Below are positions 1 through 11,045 of a stretch of 64,000 nt of DNA, one piece after another. The translations under genes and the position numbers were made by a program. Source of the DNA: Avena insularis (taxonomy: Eukaryota > Streptophyta > Magnoliopsida > Poales > Poaceae); the NCBI GenBank assembly GCA_023614405.1, contig CM042689.1, forward strand, positions 325,972,305 to 326,036,304. The letters are read 5' to 3'. Under the pieces are notes generated by a model, which worked only from the letters and a program-made list of their open reading frames with translations, had not been told where the DNA came from and ran no database searches. Positions within the stretch are counted from its first letter, which is position 1. Every line of letters begins with the position of its first letter.

Positions 1-43
1 CGAAAGGATAAGCTTCCCATCCATCCATCACTAGGTGTTGTAG

Positions 44-249
44 CAAAAATCCTAGGTTAACCTCCATTGGAAAAGAAATAAGAAAAATTAAGAGAGAATG
101 GAAGGGGAAAGACATTATCAACAAGGTTCTGAAGTTGAGATCCATTACCTTGTCTCCTTCAAGTAGTGGTTCTGCCATCTTTGATGAAATTGTTAAAATG
201 CCCAGCTCTTGTGTCCCAAATCGTGTTGTTGGCATCCAAGGTCTGTGAT
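44..249 (+). CDS. Possible terminal exon of an unidentified upstream gene
   Basis: An open frame runs from a plausible acceptor (TTGTAG, ending at 43) to a TGA at 247-249. It is lysine/arginine-rich at first (EIRKIKREWKGKD) and then reads a Ser-rich tail ending in NRVVGIQGL. Amino-acid composition looks coding and the sequence downstream becomes AT-rich, like a 3' UTR. I do not recognise the family. The rest of the gene would lie left of the window. It could also be a chance frame, because only about 68 codons are visible. Confidence 0.3.
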
Positions 250-1382
250 ATCTTGATGTATGAGATCTTCTCGTGCTCTGTAGAGAAGACCACATTGCAT
301 TCCCATTAGATTATAGTACTAAACAAGATTTGTGTGGTTTTTGTCCGTGGTTTTTTCCTCTCAAGTTGAGAGGTTTTCCACGAAAAACAAACTGGTGTCT
401 TTATATGTTGATTTGGTTGTTGGTGCACCTATGTGCTGAGAGCACATCAGACTTTTACTGCCTGCTTACAGAGATCAACTATCTGTGTACTGAGAGCACC
501 CACAACTTGTCTTTGGTTGGGCAGAATTTTTTTCTCCATACATGTTTAATGTATATATGCTTTCTTCTGTGATCGAGTAACGATCTGTAGAGTTAGTACA
601 TGAGTGATGTTGAAAGTATACAACTTATCACGATGTGTATTTTCATATCACGGTTGAGTGCACTAATTTCCAACAATATGCACGCGGAGGCGATGGACTA
701 TCTGTGTAACTTAACTACTCAGAAGAATTTCTATCAAAGAAGGTTTTAATTATTTCATGGCGAGCTCAAACCAGGGTTTCCATCAAACGGGGGTAGGTGC
801 ATGCCGGTGATGATCGAGCTTGCGAACGTCCTGGTCATCCTTGGAGGGGTTATCGAAGATTCGGTCTTCTCTGAGTTCTCTCGTCCGAGATTGCCTCGTC
901 TCTAATTGGCCATCCAGTGTTGAAGAGGAGCCACGCCATCCACATTTCTAATTGGCCGAGTACTGTGCGCAATACGCCTTAACGTCAAACTGGTCACCGG
1001 AGACCATCAAGCTAGTTCTAGTTTCGGGACATGACATTTAAACAGAGGATTCTTCATCAAGTTATTCCCTTCGATTCATATTAATAGCCACGTGACATTT
1101 CATTGAACCTATGGCGCTCGCTGACACCGGCATCGTAATATTGAGCGGCGGCGGGTCCCTTGGCCGTGGAGAAGAAATGAGATGGACCACCACGCGTCTC
1201 AAGCAAACAACATTTGCACCTCGTGAGCCACGTATACACAACCAAACAGCCACAACCTGAATCATCCAAAACAAGCTAGACACGGTCACAGTAGATAGAA
1301 ATCGTGCAGAAGTCCACAGTTTATTAAAGATCCAGTAAGCAAGTACTACAGTATTAGGTTCAGATCGCCATTTAGCTCTCTG
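250..1382. other. Intergenic, no gene seen
   Basis: Only short frames without recognisable domains occur here. The sequence is moderately AT-rich on the left and mixed further on; the motif TCTAATTGGCC occurs twice (about 901 and 945). From about 1383 the sequence becomes alignable by eye with the region downstream of rhomboid copy B (about 11690 on), so the tandem duplication that made copies A and B seems to begin there. Confidence 0.5.
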
Positions 1383-1742
1383 GACACCATGCCCAGTCCT
1401 CCTTACACGTCCTGATTTTTCCTACTTCCTACTGGCACAGATTTCCCAATCATACCAGAGCTCAAATTTGGCCGGGCAAAGCAATAGCAGCTGATATTGC
1501 AATTCTAGTCGTGGCATGTTTAAGGATGGCTCCTGTCAGAATAGGTTTGGAAATTTTGGCCAAGCAGTAGGCAATATCTGCCTGATAGTACCTACAATTT
1601 GCTCGAGGACTTCTAGATCAGATACTTGGATGATAAGTAGCAGGGTCTTTCATCTACCCACACGAACAACTACGGATATTAACCGGAGATGCCAACAGCT
1701 GGGGGAAGGCGGCCGGATTTGCTCCATGAACAAGCTGCGTGA

Positions 1743-4700
1743 TCAGATCCAGCGCTTCCTGATGCGAGCCCACGCAAGGGCAGCCACTAGGGTACCCCCA
1801 AACTGAAAAAAGCCCGATGCACGCCTTTCACCCTGAAATTAGTTGAACACAGGCATTAGTTAGCCTTGAGACAAGGTAAGCAGGACAAGCACAACTAGTT
1901 ATAATCACACAAATTATATCTGAATAGAAGATCAGTATTTGAGAAATAAGAAACTGGAGGTTTCTCATTGTGTGAGATACACCTATGGAATGATATATGT
2001 GACGCAGCTTGACTGTCATGTTAAATGGATCAAATTGCCAGACCAGACATTACCTTGAAGATCAGGTGTTTCAGTACATAATAAAATGCAATAATTGGAA
2101 ACAAAAATCCCAAAAATACAATACAAGCCAGGAAAAAATACAGCCCAAAAGATATAGATATCACATGGTTTATAATCAGCAATGCAAATTGTTCATCTAG
2201 ACATTTAGTACTATATTCCAGTCACCGTAGAGGTGAATATCGATTCATATGTTTCAACGCCAGGTCGATTTAAGACCAGGGATTGTGCGTTCAGGAAACA
2301 CAATGCACTTCACAAACTTCCAAGTAATGAATAAATGGAAGTAGAATGTCAACTCATGTCAGCAACTCATGATTGATGAGCATATGCAACAGAGTGGCAT
2401 CAACAACAACCACTTAATATGTGAAGAATACCAAAATAAAAGTACAGTTATACATACCTCCCTGGCCCTCAATAAATCAAGACCAATCCAAGCAGCCCCC
2501 TGAAATGAATGAAGTCAAAGAAATCTCATTTTCGTTTCCTATCACCCACATGCTTAACAGAATTTTATGAAGAAAGAAAAAACGATTCTCACCACTAAGG
2601 CAGCTGGAACAGGAATGACGAAGTAAAGATAGATTCGTCCCTTTGGATTGAGAAAAATGTAAAGAAGCACAATGGCATTAACTGCAGCACTTGCACCCTG
2701 AGTGACATGAACAAAAAGGCCATATTTAGAGTACTAGCAAAAGTGCCCATGCGTTGCACCGGGAAGACTAATCCAATTCACACGGAAAAACTTTATCTTG
2801 CGCCAGGACACCGTTATCGAGCTAGATATTCAAAACCTATTCACACCGGTCACAGAATTATGTTGCAACTTAGAAATTATAGAAAACACGTCCGTGTGTT
2901 GCTACGGGATTGAAAATATGCACAAAGTAATTTCTCGTTGATAGGAATGTTGCAAAATAATTGACTCATTTTTTTTCAGATACATATGTATCTATACACT
3001 AAGATATGTTTTATATACAGATGACAAAGTTGAGTCACTTATTTAGAGACAAATGGAGTAGATATGCTATCCTACCGGCAGAGTATACGTGCTTCTTAGA
3101 AAATTTAGCGCGTGTACACAACGCCTTCTATGGCCCTTAGAAAAAGAAGATGACATCTACATGTGTGCATTGTAACTTCTCGGATATACAAATACTTATA
3201 AAGAATTAAGAGTAAGATCTGTAAATTAAATATTGGTTGTGAAAAAAGCATTAGGGAAACAGAACCTTGCAAGCTATCACTTAATCCTGTCGGTGCATTC
3301 TAAAGCAAGATAAACTAACATTGATATATGACACCAGCATACAAAAGAAATTTAAGAGTCCTTCAAGGTCGGACTGCTCTCAGGATTTCGATGTTCTCTT
3401 CTGGTACTTTCAGTACTATAACAATGTTAGCTTGTCAAAAGAGGAGCATAGTTTGTAAGACAAATAAAAGAATCGCTCAGACTGAATGTAGAAGGAGCGT
3501 AACGCTCAGCTTTTGGAGGTCCAGTAAGCTGGACGGAGGCGGCATTGCCGAGTTGATCACGCATAAACAGAGTGGTTAAATCTGGGTGCGGATGGGTTGT
3601 TGTGGCATTGTCCGTCACTCGTCAGAATGGACTTCCGAGTAACAAACCTGTATCCAAATCAAACAGTCTGATGGTGATAGGGTTGTTCTCGTTGGTTCTG
3701 AAGCTGAGGTCGAAAACAGAGTCTCCGGGAGTCAGATTCACCTGCACAGAATGAAAGAAGCCCACAAATCGAATCGAGCCAGTGCCATCGCCCGAGCGGA
3801 TCGAATTGAGGTCGCACCCGTTCTGGGCGAGATCTCCGTCACCTGAACCGCCTTCTTCTTGGATTTCGAACCAGCAGATCACCATGAAGGAGAGAAAAAC
3901 ACAAATCCAAGGGGGGAAATCACAGCTCTGGAGAAAACGCACAAATCAAAGGGGAAAATCAAGAAGTCGGGATGGATTGAGCACCCTCCCAAGCTGACGA
4001 GATCCTGCTCGCTGGATCCCAGCATCGAGGTCACCACGACCCTAAGGACGCCAGGCAGACAACGGTAGTTTTGTAGGAACCTACCGACTGTGGTTGTCGT
4101 CTAATCTGCCTGGGCACTGATGTGTTCTGCTCGTAGGAAGGAGATCCCCCTTGCCTCGACTCGTCATCTACAGGGTTCGTTTCATGCGGGTCAGCACGGC
4201 TTCACGCAGGGAAGTGGACGGGCGCCGTCGGGGAAGAGAGAGAGGAGGAGCTCGTGGTCGGTGGAGAGGAGGGATGGGGAGGACAGAGAAGACGACCGGA
4301 TTGGGCAAAAAACAAACCTCCAGCTTTTGACTTCACGGTGGCACTATGCAAGTAATATTTCCAAACCACCAGGGGCGAAACCGTTCATAGTGAAAATCGG
4401 AACGAAAAATCCTGGAGCGAACATTGATGGTTTTTCACTCACCGGTGATATTGGTGGGTAATTTATTTTCTGCTCAAAGGGTAAAGCCGTCCAAAAAAAT
4501 GTGGGTACTACAAGAAACACTCCTTCTTTTATTATTAAGTATAGATAACAACTAATCCCGCTACCAATGTATCATCTCTTAGTAATCTCTTCTATGAGAA
4601 GGTATACTCTTTACAGATAAACCACCCTAATGCATTGTATCTTAGATATGCTTGGTATTTAATTCAGATTGCGTAAGTCTAACTGGATGATGGTATAACA

Positions 4701-7700
4701 ATTAATGATATATGCGTATGATAGCGTGTAGAGACCGTATCTAAATAAGAGATGGCTTCATCATTTCTCCTCATTAATTATGTGCCACATAGACAAAAAT
4801 CTGATGTGGCAGGCTAAGAGGCGGCGCCAAGGTGAAGCATTGGGGGCATAACTGGGAACTTATTTAGAATATCACTGATAGGTGATGATGCTCATTTGGT
4901 GGTCCTATATTATGTTATGAGTAAATCACCATATCACCTCTGATAGCCACATCTACCTTCTACTAATTAATTATTCTTATTTATAAAATGATGAAAAAAG
5001 TTGGTTTATTGAGAGCACTCGCTGCTTATATGAGACATTATTCATCCATTGTCAAGACAAATAAAATATGAACTGTTAGAACAAGATAATCACATACAAG
5101 CACTGGAGTTCTTGAACTGCCCCCCTCTACATAACCCTGCAACAGAAGCATTACTTACTAAATCAGGAACATTAGAGTTTAAACAATATTTCAATTCGAT
5201 GCAGGTTCTTAAACAGTCCCATCCTACATAAACATTGCACATTATGTTACCTGTTTCGATGGACCTGCAAAAGCCTTCTCTACCAAGAAGAATGTGGATC
5301 CAACAAGCGCGCCCGCTGTGTACAACTTCAATAGAAAAGCAGGACCAAACGTGCTGGAAATCTGATGTGAAAGGAAAATAACATCAATGCAATGGAATGT
5401 AATCAATGGACACAGCAAAAACACGGGGTAAGTATTCCCTGCTATCAGAGATTGATTCAAAGAAAAATATAATTCACTGGAAACCAGCAATATTCGTTAA
5501 AGGGGACAGTTAGGTGCAATTGCAGTCAACAACCCCTATCAAATACAAATGTACTGATAATGCTAGATACCGTTTCATACTGATTAGGTCTACTGCTTTA
5601 CTGGACATGCAAAAATAGCATCTCTGCATTGGACCATTACTACAACTTATTGGGTTGAATTTTATATATACCCTCAAAAAGTTGAAACTACTAAATGCAG
5701 CAGCACAAGCTACATGTTATTGATAGAACATTGTGTGCGGATTCCAGTTTTAGTCAAATGATCCTAGTTTGAAATCATACATACAAAGCATTATTATATG
5801 TAAATTGCCTTCCTTTCTACCTTATAGGGGTAACCAGCGTCATGTTACATATAGTTCTCATAATGAACTTATTGGTGTATCAGTGTATGGACAAATGAGT
5901 GTGCATTGTGTAGCCCGTATATCAGTTTGCCTCGAGATACACAAGAATGACCTCGGAGGCATACAAGCAAACACAAGAATGTGCTTGAAATCAGTGGCAA
6001 ACAAATGAACTTTTCACAGTCTGGGCATACCGCTTCGTGCAAGTCATCGTATAATTCAATTGCGTCACCCTGCCAGCAAGACCAGGGTCCAAGGATAAAC
6101 TGTAGCTTCACGCAAGGACGATCACAGGAACATATCCAGTGAACCCGTGCACCCGTGAACTAATGTTTTCTAAACAGTTGGATGAAACGGGCGATATGCA
6201 AACCAAGTTTTTTTTCATAAAGAACCTTGTATTGCATAAAAATCAACGTGCAGTGTGTTTCGTATTTGTAACTTGAGAGAAACTTAGTGTAAACTTAGGT
6301 TTACCATGGATGCATCACGTATATATTTTTTTGACGTGTCATCACGTACATTTAGAGTTGTATATAAATAGTTAGGATTTTTACTTTTCTTTATAGCTTA
6401 TAAATCCTAAAAATATTTTGGCATCTTGATGTTACCGTTTGAAACATATTTCCCCTTTTCCAAATTATAAGATGTTTTAGCCTTTTTTTTTCTGAAATAC
6501 GTGTATCTAGATACCTTTTAGTGTGTAAATTCGGAGCAGAATAAGTGAATCTACACAGTAAAAGACGTCTAGGTACATGTGTTTTAGAAAAAGGCTAAAA
6601 TATCTTATATTTTAAACAGAGTGAGTACATACCATTTTACAAATTCTAAGCCACGTAAAATATCTTACAGAATACATTTAGTTAGAAGAAAAATACATAA
6701 TACATTTAGTTAGAAGAAAAGGTAAGATAATTTTTTAAAACTTCAAACAATAACCTTAAAATAAAGTTACTAATTGGGGATTCAGGCTTGTAATATTTGC
6801 CGCTAAAGATTGCAAAAATACTAACACTATTTGACATGCATATCACTGGTGGACAAAAAAAGTATGTGTGCATACTTTGTTCCTAGATTATGTAGGGCTT
6901 AAAGATCTCATATACAAAATCCTACATTATCTGAAAAAAGATAGCAGCCCTCCATTTATTATTCTGTATGGCCTGGTAGATGTTAATGATAGAACAGTAT
7001 GTGCGGATTCCAATTTTAGTCAAATAATTTTAGTTTGAAACTATACATACAAAGGATTCTTATATGTAAATCACCTTCCTTTAGTAAGCAGTCCAATGTT
7101 ACGATAGTTCTAATAATGAACTAATTGGTAAAATATGATTCCTTTCTAGTCTGTGAGTATAACCAACGCGAACTCACAATTATATTTATGGATTTTTTTA
7201 GAGAATATATTTATGGATTTTCTTTCTATGTGCTGCTGAAAACTTCCATATTTATTCTTTAACAACAATATCTACCCCATTTATTGCACAGGTTCCAGTA
7301 TGTTAACACGTCCATCAATCAACAAAGAAAGAAAACATCTCCCAGGCCACTTGAACAAACATATATTTATGTATAGAATACGGTAAAATTGACCCGTGGA
7401 ATCTTATGCCAGATAGACCACATAAGTGTCCAATTAAGACATAGTCATTGGGGTACTAATATGTTAAATGTTGCAGCACACGAATTTCCATAACATTACT
7501 TCCATGATCAGCCATCAGCGCACCACAATTTTGGTGAAACAATGCTTATTACTGTAATACAACTGGAAACCACACATATAGCTCTAGAGATTTGACGCAG
7601 TACACATGCTTCCTGCTCAAAGCTAACTAATCAACAAATAAAAAATAAATATAATCGTTTTAACCAATGGTTATCAACAAAGAATGACTACAGACTTCTC

Positions 7701-9537
7701 AACAATATTCTTTTAAAGGTGTTTGTAAGTTATTTAGTTTTATGTTTATAATTTCTACAAACTTTCATGCATAGTACAGTTAGTCCGAAAAATGAATTGT
7801 GGGTAACTTGGTTGTGAATTCTTTCTAAATCGGCTACACTGTGCACTACTAGAGAAAACCTTATGCGAGGCGCACCTAAAAGCATATGCGAGGCGCATAT
7901 CGTATGTGCCTCTAGCTTTGAGCCTCGCCTATTTTTTATGCGAGGCACATATGATATGCGTCTCCTATACTTCACATATGCGAGGCGCATATCGATATAC
8001 GCCTCCTATATGTGAAGTATATGAGCTCACATATGTTTCACAATGCGCCTCATATATTTATATATGCGTCTCCTATAGTGTTCTATATGCGCCTCCTATA
8101 ATATTTCCGAAACTCAAGTTTTACAGATCACTATAAATAACAGTATACGTATATTCAAATATACAATACAGTCCAGAATACAGTGTACAACAATCGCATA
8201 TTCGAGTATCTACCAACACGCGGGCCCACATAGATTATGCGAGGCACATTCTGCCCATATGCGTCTCGCCTATCTGATATATAGAAGGCGCATATGACTA
8301 GAATGCGCCTCGCATAATCTGGGGCTGCTTGATTTCGTCCGTACAGGGATTATAGGAGGCGCATTCTTATCATATGCGCCTCGCCTATTTTTATACTAGA
8401 GACGCATGGAGAAGGAGTGCGCTTCGCCTATTTTATAGGAGGCGCATATGGTCTAAATATGTCTCCTATAAGCATGTCTTCTATAGTCTTTTCTCTAGCA
8501 GTGGTGCAGGCGCCGCATGGATTGTTTACTGGTATTTACAATCCAATGAAAAAGGTGCAGTTCAGAAAAGCATTTTATTAAACTACACTACTGCGACAAT
8601 TGTTTACTCAGTCTAAGTTCAGTAAGAATGTAAGATGATGTTGATCAGATTTTCAGGAAACGAGGGTGAAACATGTTTTACCACGAGGTGGTTCGCTCAG
8701 GAGACACCGGGACTGTATCTGCATTATACTCGTAACACATACAGAGCACTGAAACACAAAGAGTGGACTTCTTACGGTTGAACCGAAGAAGAAGAGGCAC
8801 ATCATGTTGCTCAGCAGGTGGCGCGACTCTGCGTGGCTGAAGGCACTCGTGAGCAGTGTGTGCAACCTCCCGCTGCGGAGATTCTCCAGCGAAATCTGCT
8901 CATCGATCACGGCAGTCAGTAAAATCCCGATTCATCAGCCATTGGCGAAACCAAAGCAGAGGTCTTTCCATCGATCGATGACTAACCGTGAAATGGTCCC
9001 TCATGAAATTCGGATCAGCCTTCTGCCAGAGCATGTAGACGGCCACATTGGCCACCATGAGCGTCAGCACCACCCCGTCCGCTGATGGCACGAAGCGTGC
9101 CCTTTGGGATACACGGAGATTAATTAACCAGACAACAAACCAAAATGTCAGACTCTGCTCCCCCCCGATGGAAACGAGTAGCAGCGAGAACCTCACCAAA
9201 GACGGCGGAGGGGGGATGTGGACGACGAGGATCCCCCGCGCTGCAACGAGAAGAGCTGCAGCGACCCGGCGGCGCGCGCGGCCAGCCAGCGCTTGGCAGC
9301 GGTCCGGGCGGCCGTCGCAGCGCTCGCCAGAAGGGGCGGCGGCCCTGCGCTGCCTGAGCTGCGCGACAGGAAGTGGGATAGCGGGGAGCGGGATCCGGCT
9401 GCTGGCGGGGAGGGGCAGTGGAGGAACCGGATGTGGGGGTTGGGTAAGGTTCTGGGTTTAGGAATGGCGGTGCGGAGGGCTTGCTGCTGCGCGAGGAAAG
9501 CCTGGAACTGCGGCAGTAGCCTCCTCCCCATCGCCAT
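1743..9537 (-). CDS. Rhomboid-like protein, RBL12 type, copy A (probable pseudoprotease)
   Basis: Eight exons on the minus strand: 9537-9197, 9101-8987, 8898-8776, 5361-5251, 5136-5098, 2697-2593, 2499-2458, 1832-1743. All junctions are GT-AG and in frame, giving 321 aa. The N terminus (MAMGRRLLPQFQAF..) is Arg-rich without acidic residues, as in a mitochondrial presequence. TM1 lies in exon 2; exon 3 has the TM2 motif with His174, His179 and Asn183; exon 4 has TM3; exon 6 begins GASAAVNA with Ser246; TM6 is in exon 8. Active rhomboids are intramembrane serine proteases using a Ser (GxSG) and a His (HxxG). Here the Ser remains, but the His position is Gln302 (FQFGG) and the Gly after the Ser is Ala. 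I infer a catalytically dead protein. Paralogous to copy B, including about 360 bp of 3' flank. The ATG was chosen because it matches copy B; an in-frame ATG 39 codons upstream (9654) is not conserved. Confidence 0.82.
2965..3062. repeat. Stowaway-like MITE remnant inside the Helitron
   Basis: AT-rich stretch with the arrangement seen in the other Stowaway-like copies of this window (ATACATATGTATCTATACACTAAG.. and ending AGACAAATGGAGTA). Only part of the element is recognisable, so the left boundary is approximate. Confidence 0.35.
3427..4070 (-). pseudogene. Gene-like fragment carried inside the Helitron
   Basis: Minus-strand frames read like coding pieces. A 106-codon frame (3942-3622) contains VNLTPGDSVFDLSFRTN and LFDLDTGLLLGSPF, directly preceded by a plausible acceptor (TTCTGTGCAG). 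An ATG near 4025 begins MLGSSEQDLVSLGG. The frames do not join into one ORF. Helitrons often capture exons, so a captured host-gene fragment is the simplest reading, but I do not recognise the donor gene. Confidence 0.4.
4551..4850. mobile_element. Unclassified MITE-like insertion next to the Helitron
   Basis: Copy B lacks these roughly 300 bp: it runs from TATAACTAACTAGGAAC straight into sequence that copy A only resumes near 4851 (AACTGGGAAC). Both edges of the insert show TAAC and loosely similar inverted ends (TAATCCC..CAATG on the left, TTATGCCC..CAATG read from the right). No coding frame. The superfamily cannot be settled by eye. Confidence 0.5.
5206..5231 (-). repeat. Decayed second copy of the mini-exon, copy A
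   Basis: On the minus strand the start of the intron after exon 4 reads TATGTAGGATGGGACTGTTTAA. This resembles the real 39-nt mini-exon 95 bp further on (TATGTAGAGGGGGGCAGTTCAA). The corresponding site in copy B is at 13850-13874. The duplication therefore predates the gene duplication. This copy does not have the intact donor of the functional mini-exon. Confidence 0.5.
6449..6625. mobile_element. Stowaway-type MITE in intron 3 of copy A
   Basis: About 177 bp between TA dinucleotides, with long imperfect inverted arms: ATTATAAGATGTTTTAGCC on the left mirrored by GGCTAAAATATCTTATATTT on the right, and an end of GAGTGAG. The interior (GTATCTAGATACCTTTTAGTG) matches that of the MITE at 10810-10979, so both belong to one Tc1/mariner-derived Stowaway family. 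The left terminus is degraded. Absent from the matching intron of copy B. Confidence 0.65.
7844..8503. mobile_element. Small non-autonomous CACTA transposon in intron 3 of copy A
   Basis: The left end is CACTACTAGAGAAAA. The right end, read in reverse, is CACTGCTAGAGAAAA. Both are flanked by GTG (7841-7843 and 8504-8506), a perfect 3-bp target duplication. The 660 bp between them are packed with subterminal repeats around the motif TATGCGAGGCGCAT in both orientations, the usual transposase-binding architecture of CACTA elements. It encodes no transposase. Open frames inside it are read-through of the repeats. Confidence 0.93.
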
Positions 9538-9860
9538 TTCCGCTCGGTAAGGCTGTCGGTGGCTACCTCCGCCGCCGGTTCTTCCTCTTCGGGGGCAGCC
9601 GAGAGTGGTGTTTCTGGTATTGTCCGATGGGGTTTTGCCGCTTTCGGTGATCAATCAGTTCACTTTCAGTTCCGATTCTTTTTTTTTTGGGCAGTGAGTA
9701 GGGATCGATTGGCAGGGTCGCCAATGCGAACGGCCGCAACGTCGCGTCGCGCAGTAGGAGCGTGTATGCGTGAATGCAGGAAGCAGCAAACAACGGCCAT
9801 GCCAGTTTTTCCTTTTTTTTTTAGGAAAGTCCATCATCACATAGCATCATGTTCATGTAA
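9538..9860 (-). promoter_or_regulatory. 5' flank and probable promoter of rhomboid copy A
   Basis: GC-rich sequence directly upstream of the copy A start; its first part still resembles the copy B leader (CTCCGCCGCCGG). Beyond about 9660 similarity fades. The divergent partner gene and the 18-bp repeats present upstream of copy B are missing here, so copy A probably lost or changed part of its promoter. No TATA box was identified. Confidence 0.4.
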
Positions 9861-9872
9861 GGCTAGTTATAG

Positions 9873-10608
9873 TAGGATGTCATACCGTACCCATCCTCCT
9901 CATGTCTATCCATCATTTGTACCTATATCCGGCACCCGACAGGATTTGTGTACCCACATGCTAAAATTCCCTTGTTTACGGCACATCAAATTAAGAAAAA
10001 CATAAACATAAAAAACAACACATGACATAATTTATAAGCATTAACATAATACATGTGTATTTATTACTCGAGATCCATGGGTGTGATATTGTGATCATAA
10101 TGTACACCGAATAACTACACATCATGTGCGTTTGAGCAGGGACATGGTCACATAGGCCATGGTACTTGTCAGCATTACGAAAACAAACCGTGTGCTTGGT
10201 GTCGAAGTTTAACTGAGTACGTTAAGTTAGATAAATTAATTCTAGAGATAATAGGCAGGAGTCACTGGTATGGACTGCGGCAATAGAGGGAAAAGATATA
10301 CATACAATCAGCGATCATGGCCTTTGCCGTGCATGAAATCTGTGTTTAGTTTTGGCCTATCAAGATTAATCGGAGAAAATAAATTATCTAAGTTAGAATT
10401 TTATATCTGAGGTCCACTTGTTAGACATGTAGATGGATACACGGGTACGTGGGGTGGGTCGTATGATCCTGTACCTATACCCATCACACCCAATGGGGTT
10501 ATGGTTTACTCATTTATATACATGTGGGTATTTTTCTGTCTCAAACCTTTACCCTAATGGGATTTTTACCCACCGGGTACACAGGTGATGGGTACCCATT
10601 GCCTTCCC
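9873..10608. mobile_element. hAT-like non-autonomous element (tentative)
   Basis: The right end reads GGGTACCCATTGCCTTCCCTA. The left end, TAGGATGTCATACCGTACCCAT, is a degenerate inverted match. The right part is rich in GGGTA/TACCC motifs, as in small grass hAT elements. It interrupts the MITE at 9861-11050. An 8-bp target duplication is not preserved, so the assignment rests on the ends and on the interruption alone. Confidence 0.4.
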
Positions 10609-10809
10609 TAACTGGGAGTAACTTAGATAATAACATACATATCTATATAATGCCAACTAAATAATTGATGACATGACATGATAATTAATGAAAAAAGGGA
10701 GATAGTAACTTAGCTAGTTACCATAACATCACACATACTAAAATCATACGAGTTTATAACCTAATTGATTAGGCTTTGCATAACATCACACACATATTAT
10801 TACCCACTA

Positions 10810-10979
10810 CTTTCTTTGTTTTAAAATATAAGATGTTTTAGATTTGTGAAGAAAATGTATCTAAACTTCTTTTAGTGTGTAGATTCACTCCAAACCTGAG
10901 TGAACCTACATACTAAAAGAAGTCTAGTTATATTTTTTTTCACAAAGCTAAAACATCTTATATTTTGAAACGAAGGAAG
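10810..10979. mobile_element. Stowaway MITE
   Basis: 170 bp flanked by TA (10808-10809, 10980-10981). Inverted ends CTTTCTTTGTTTTAAAATAT and, read in reverse, CTTCCTTCGTTTCAAAATAT. It folds into a nearly complete hairpin. Same family as 6449-6625. Confidence 0.85.
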
Positions 10980-11045
10980 TATAAAGGTAGTAACATGAAC
11001 TAGTAATATGTGCATGTTGCTAACCTAAATTACTTAGCACTATGA

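Larger units (their letters stand above)
2734..4545 (-). mobile_element. Non-autonomous Helitron in an intron of rhomboid copy A
   Basis: Read on the minus strand, the element starts TCTATACTTAATAATAAAAG at 4545. It ends in CTAG at 2734, preceded by an imperfect GC-rich hairpin (CCCGGTGC..GCATGGG) and TTTTG, with a flanking A at 4546 and T at 2733. There is no target duplication. These are Helitron hallmarks. Copy B has the uninterrupted site (GGTATAAC near 13480), where copy A reads GAGTA, element, TAAC, so the ends are confirmed by an empty paralogous site. It has no Rep/helicase ORF. Confidence 0.85.

Noticed and set aside
7906..8616. ORFs of 76 and 80 codons
   Set aside because: They read through the CACTA subterminal repeats and cross its right end; periodic residues come from the repeat motif.
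9048..10005. Plus-strand ORFs of 110-148 codons near the copy A start
   Set aside because: They are antisense to the GC-rich first exon of the rhomboid gene and disagree with the spliced model supported by both paralogues.
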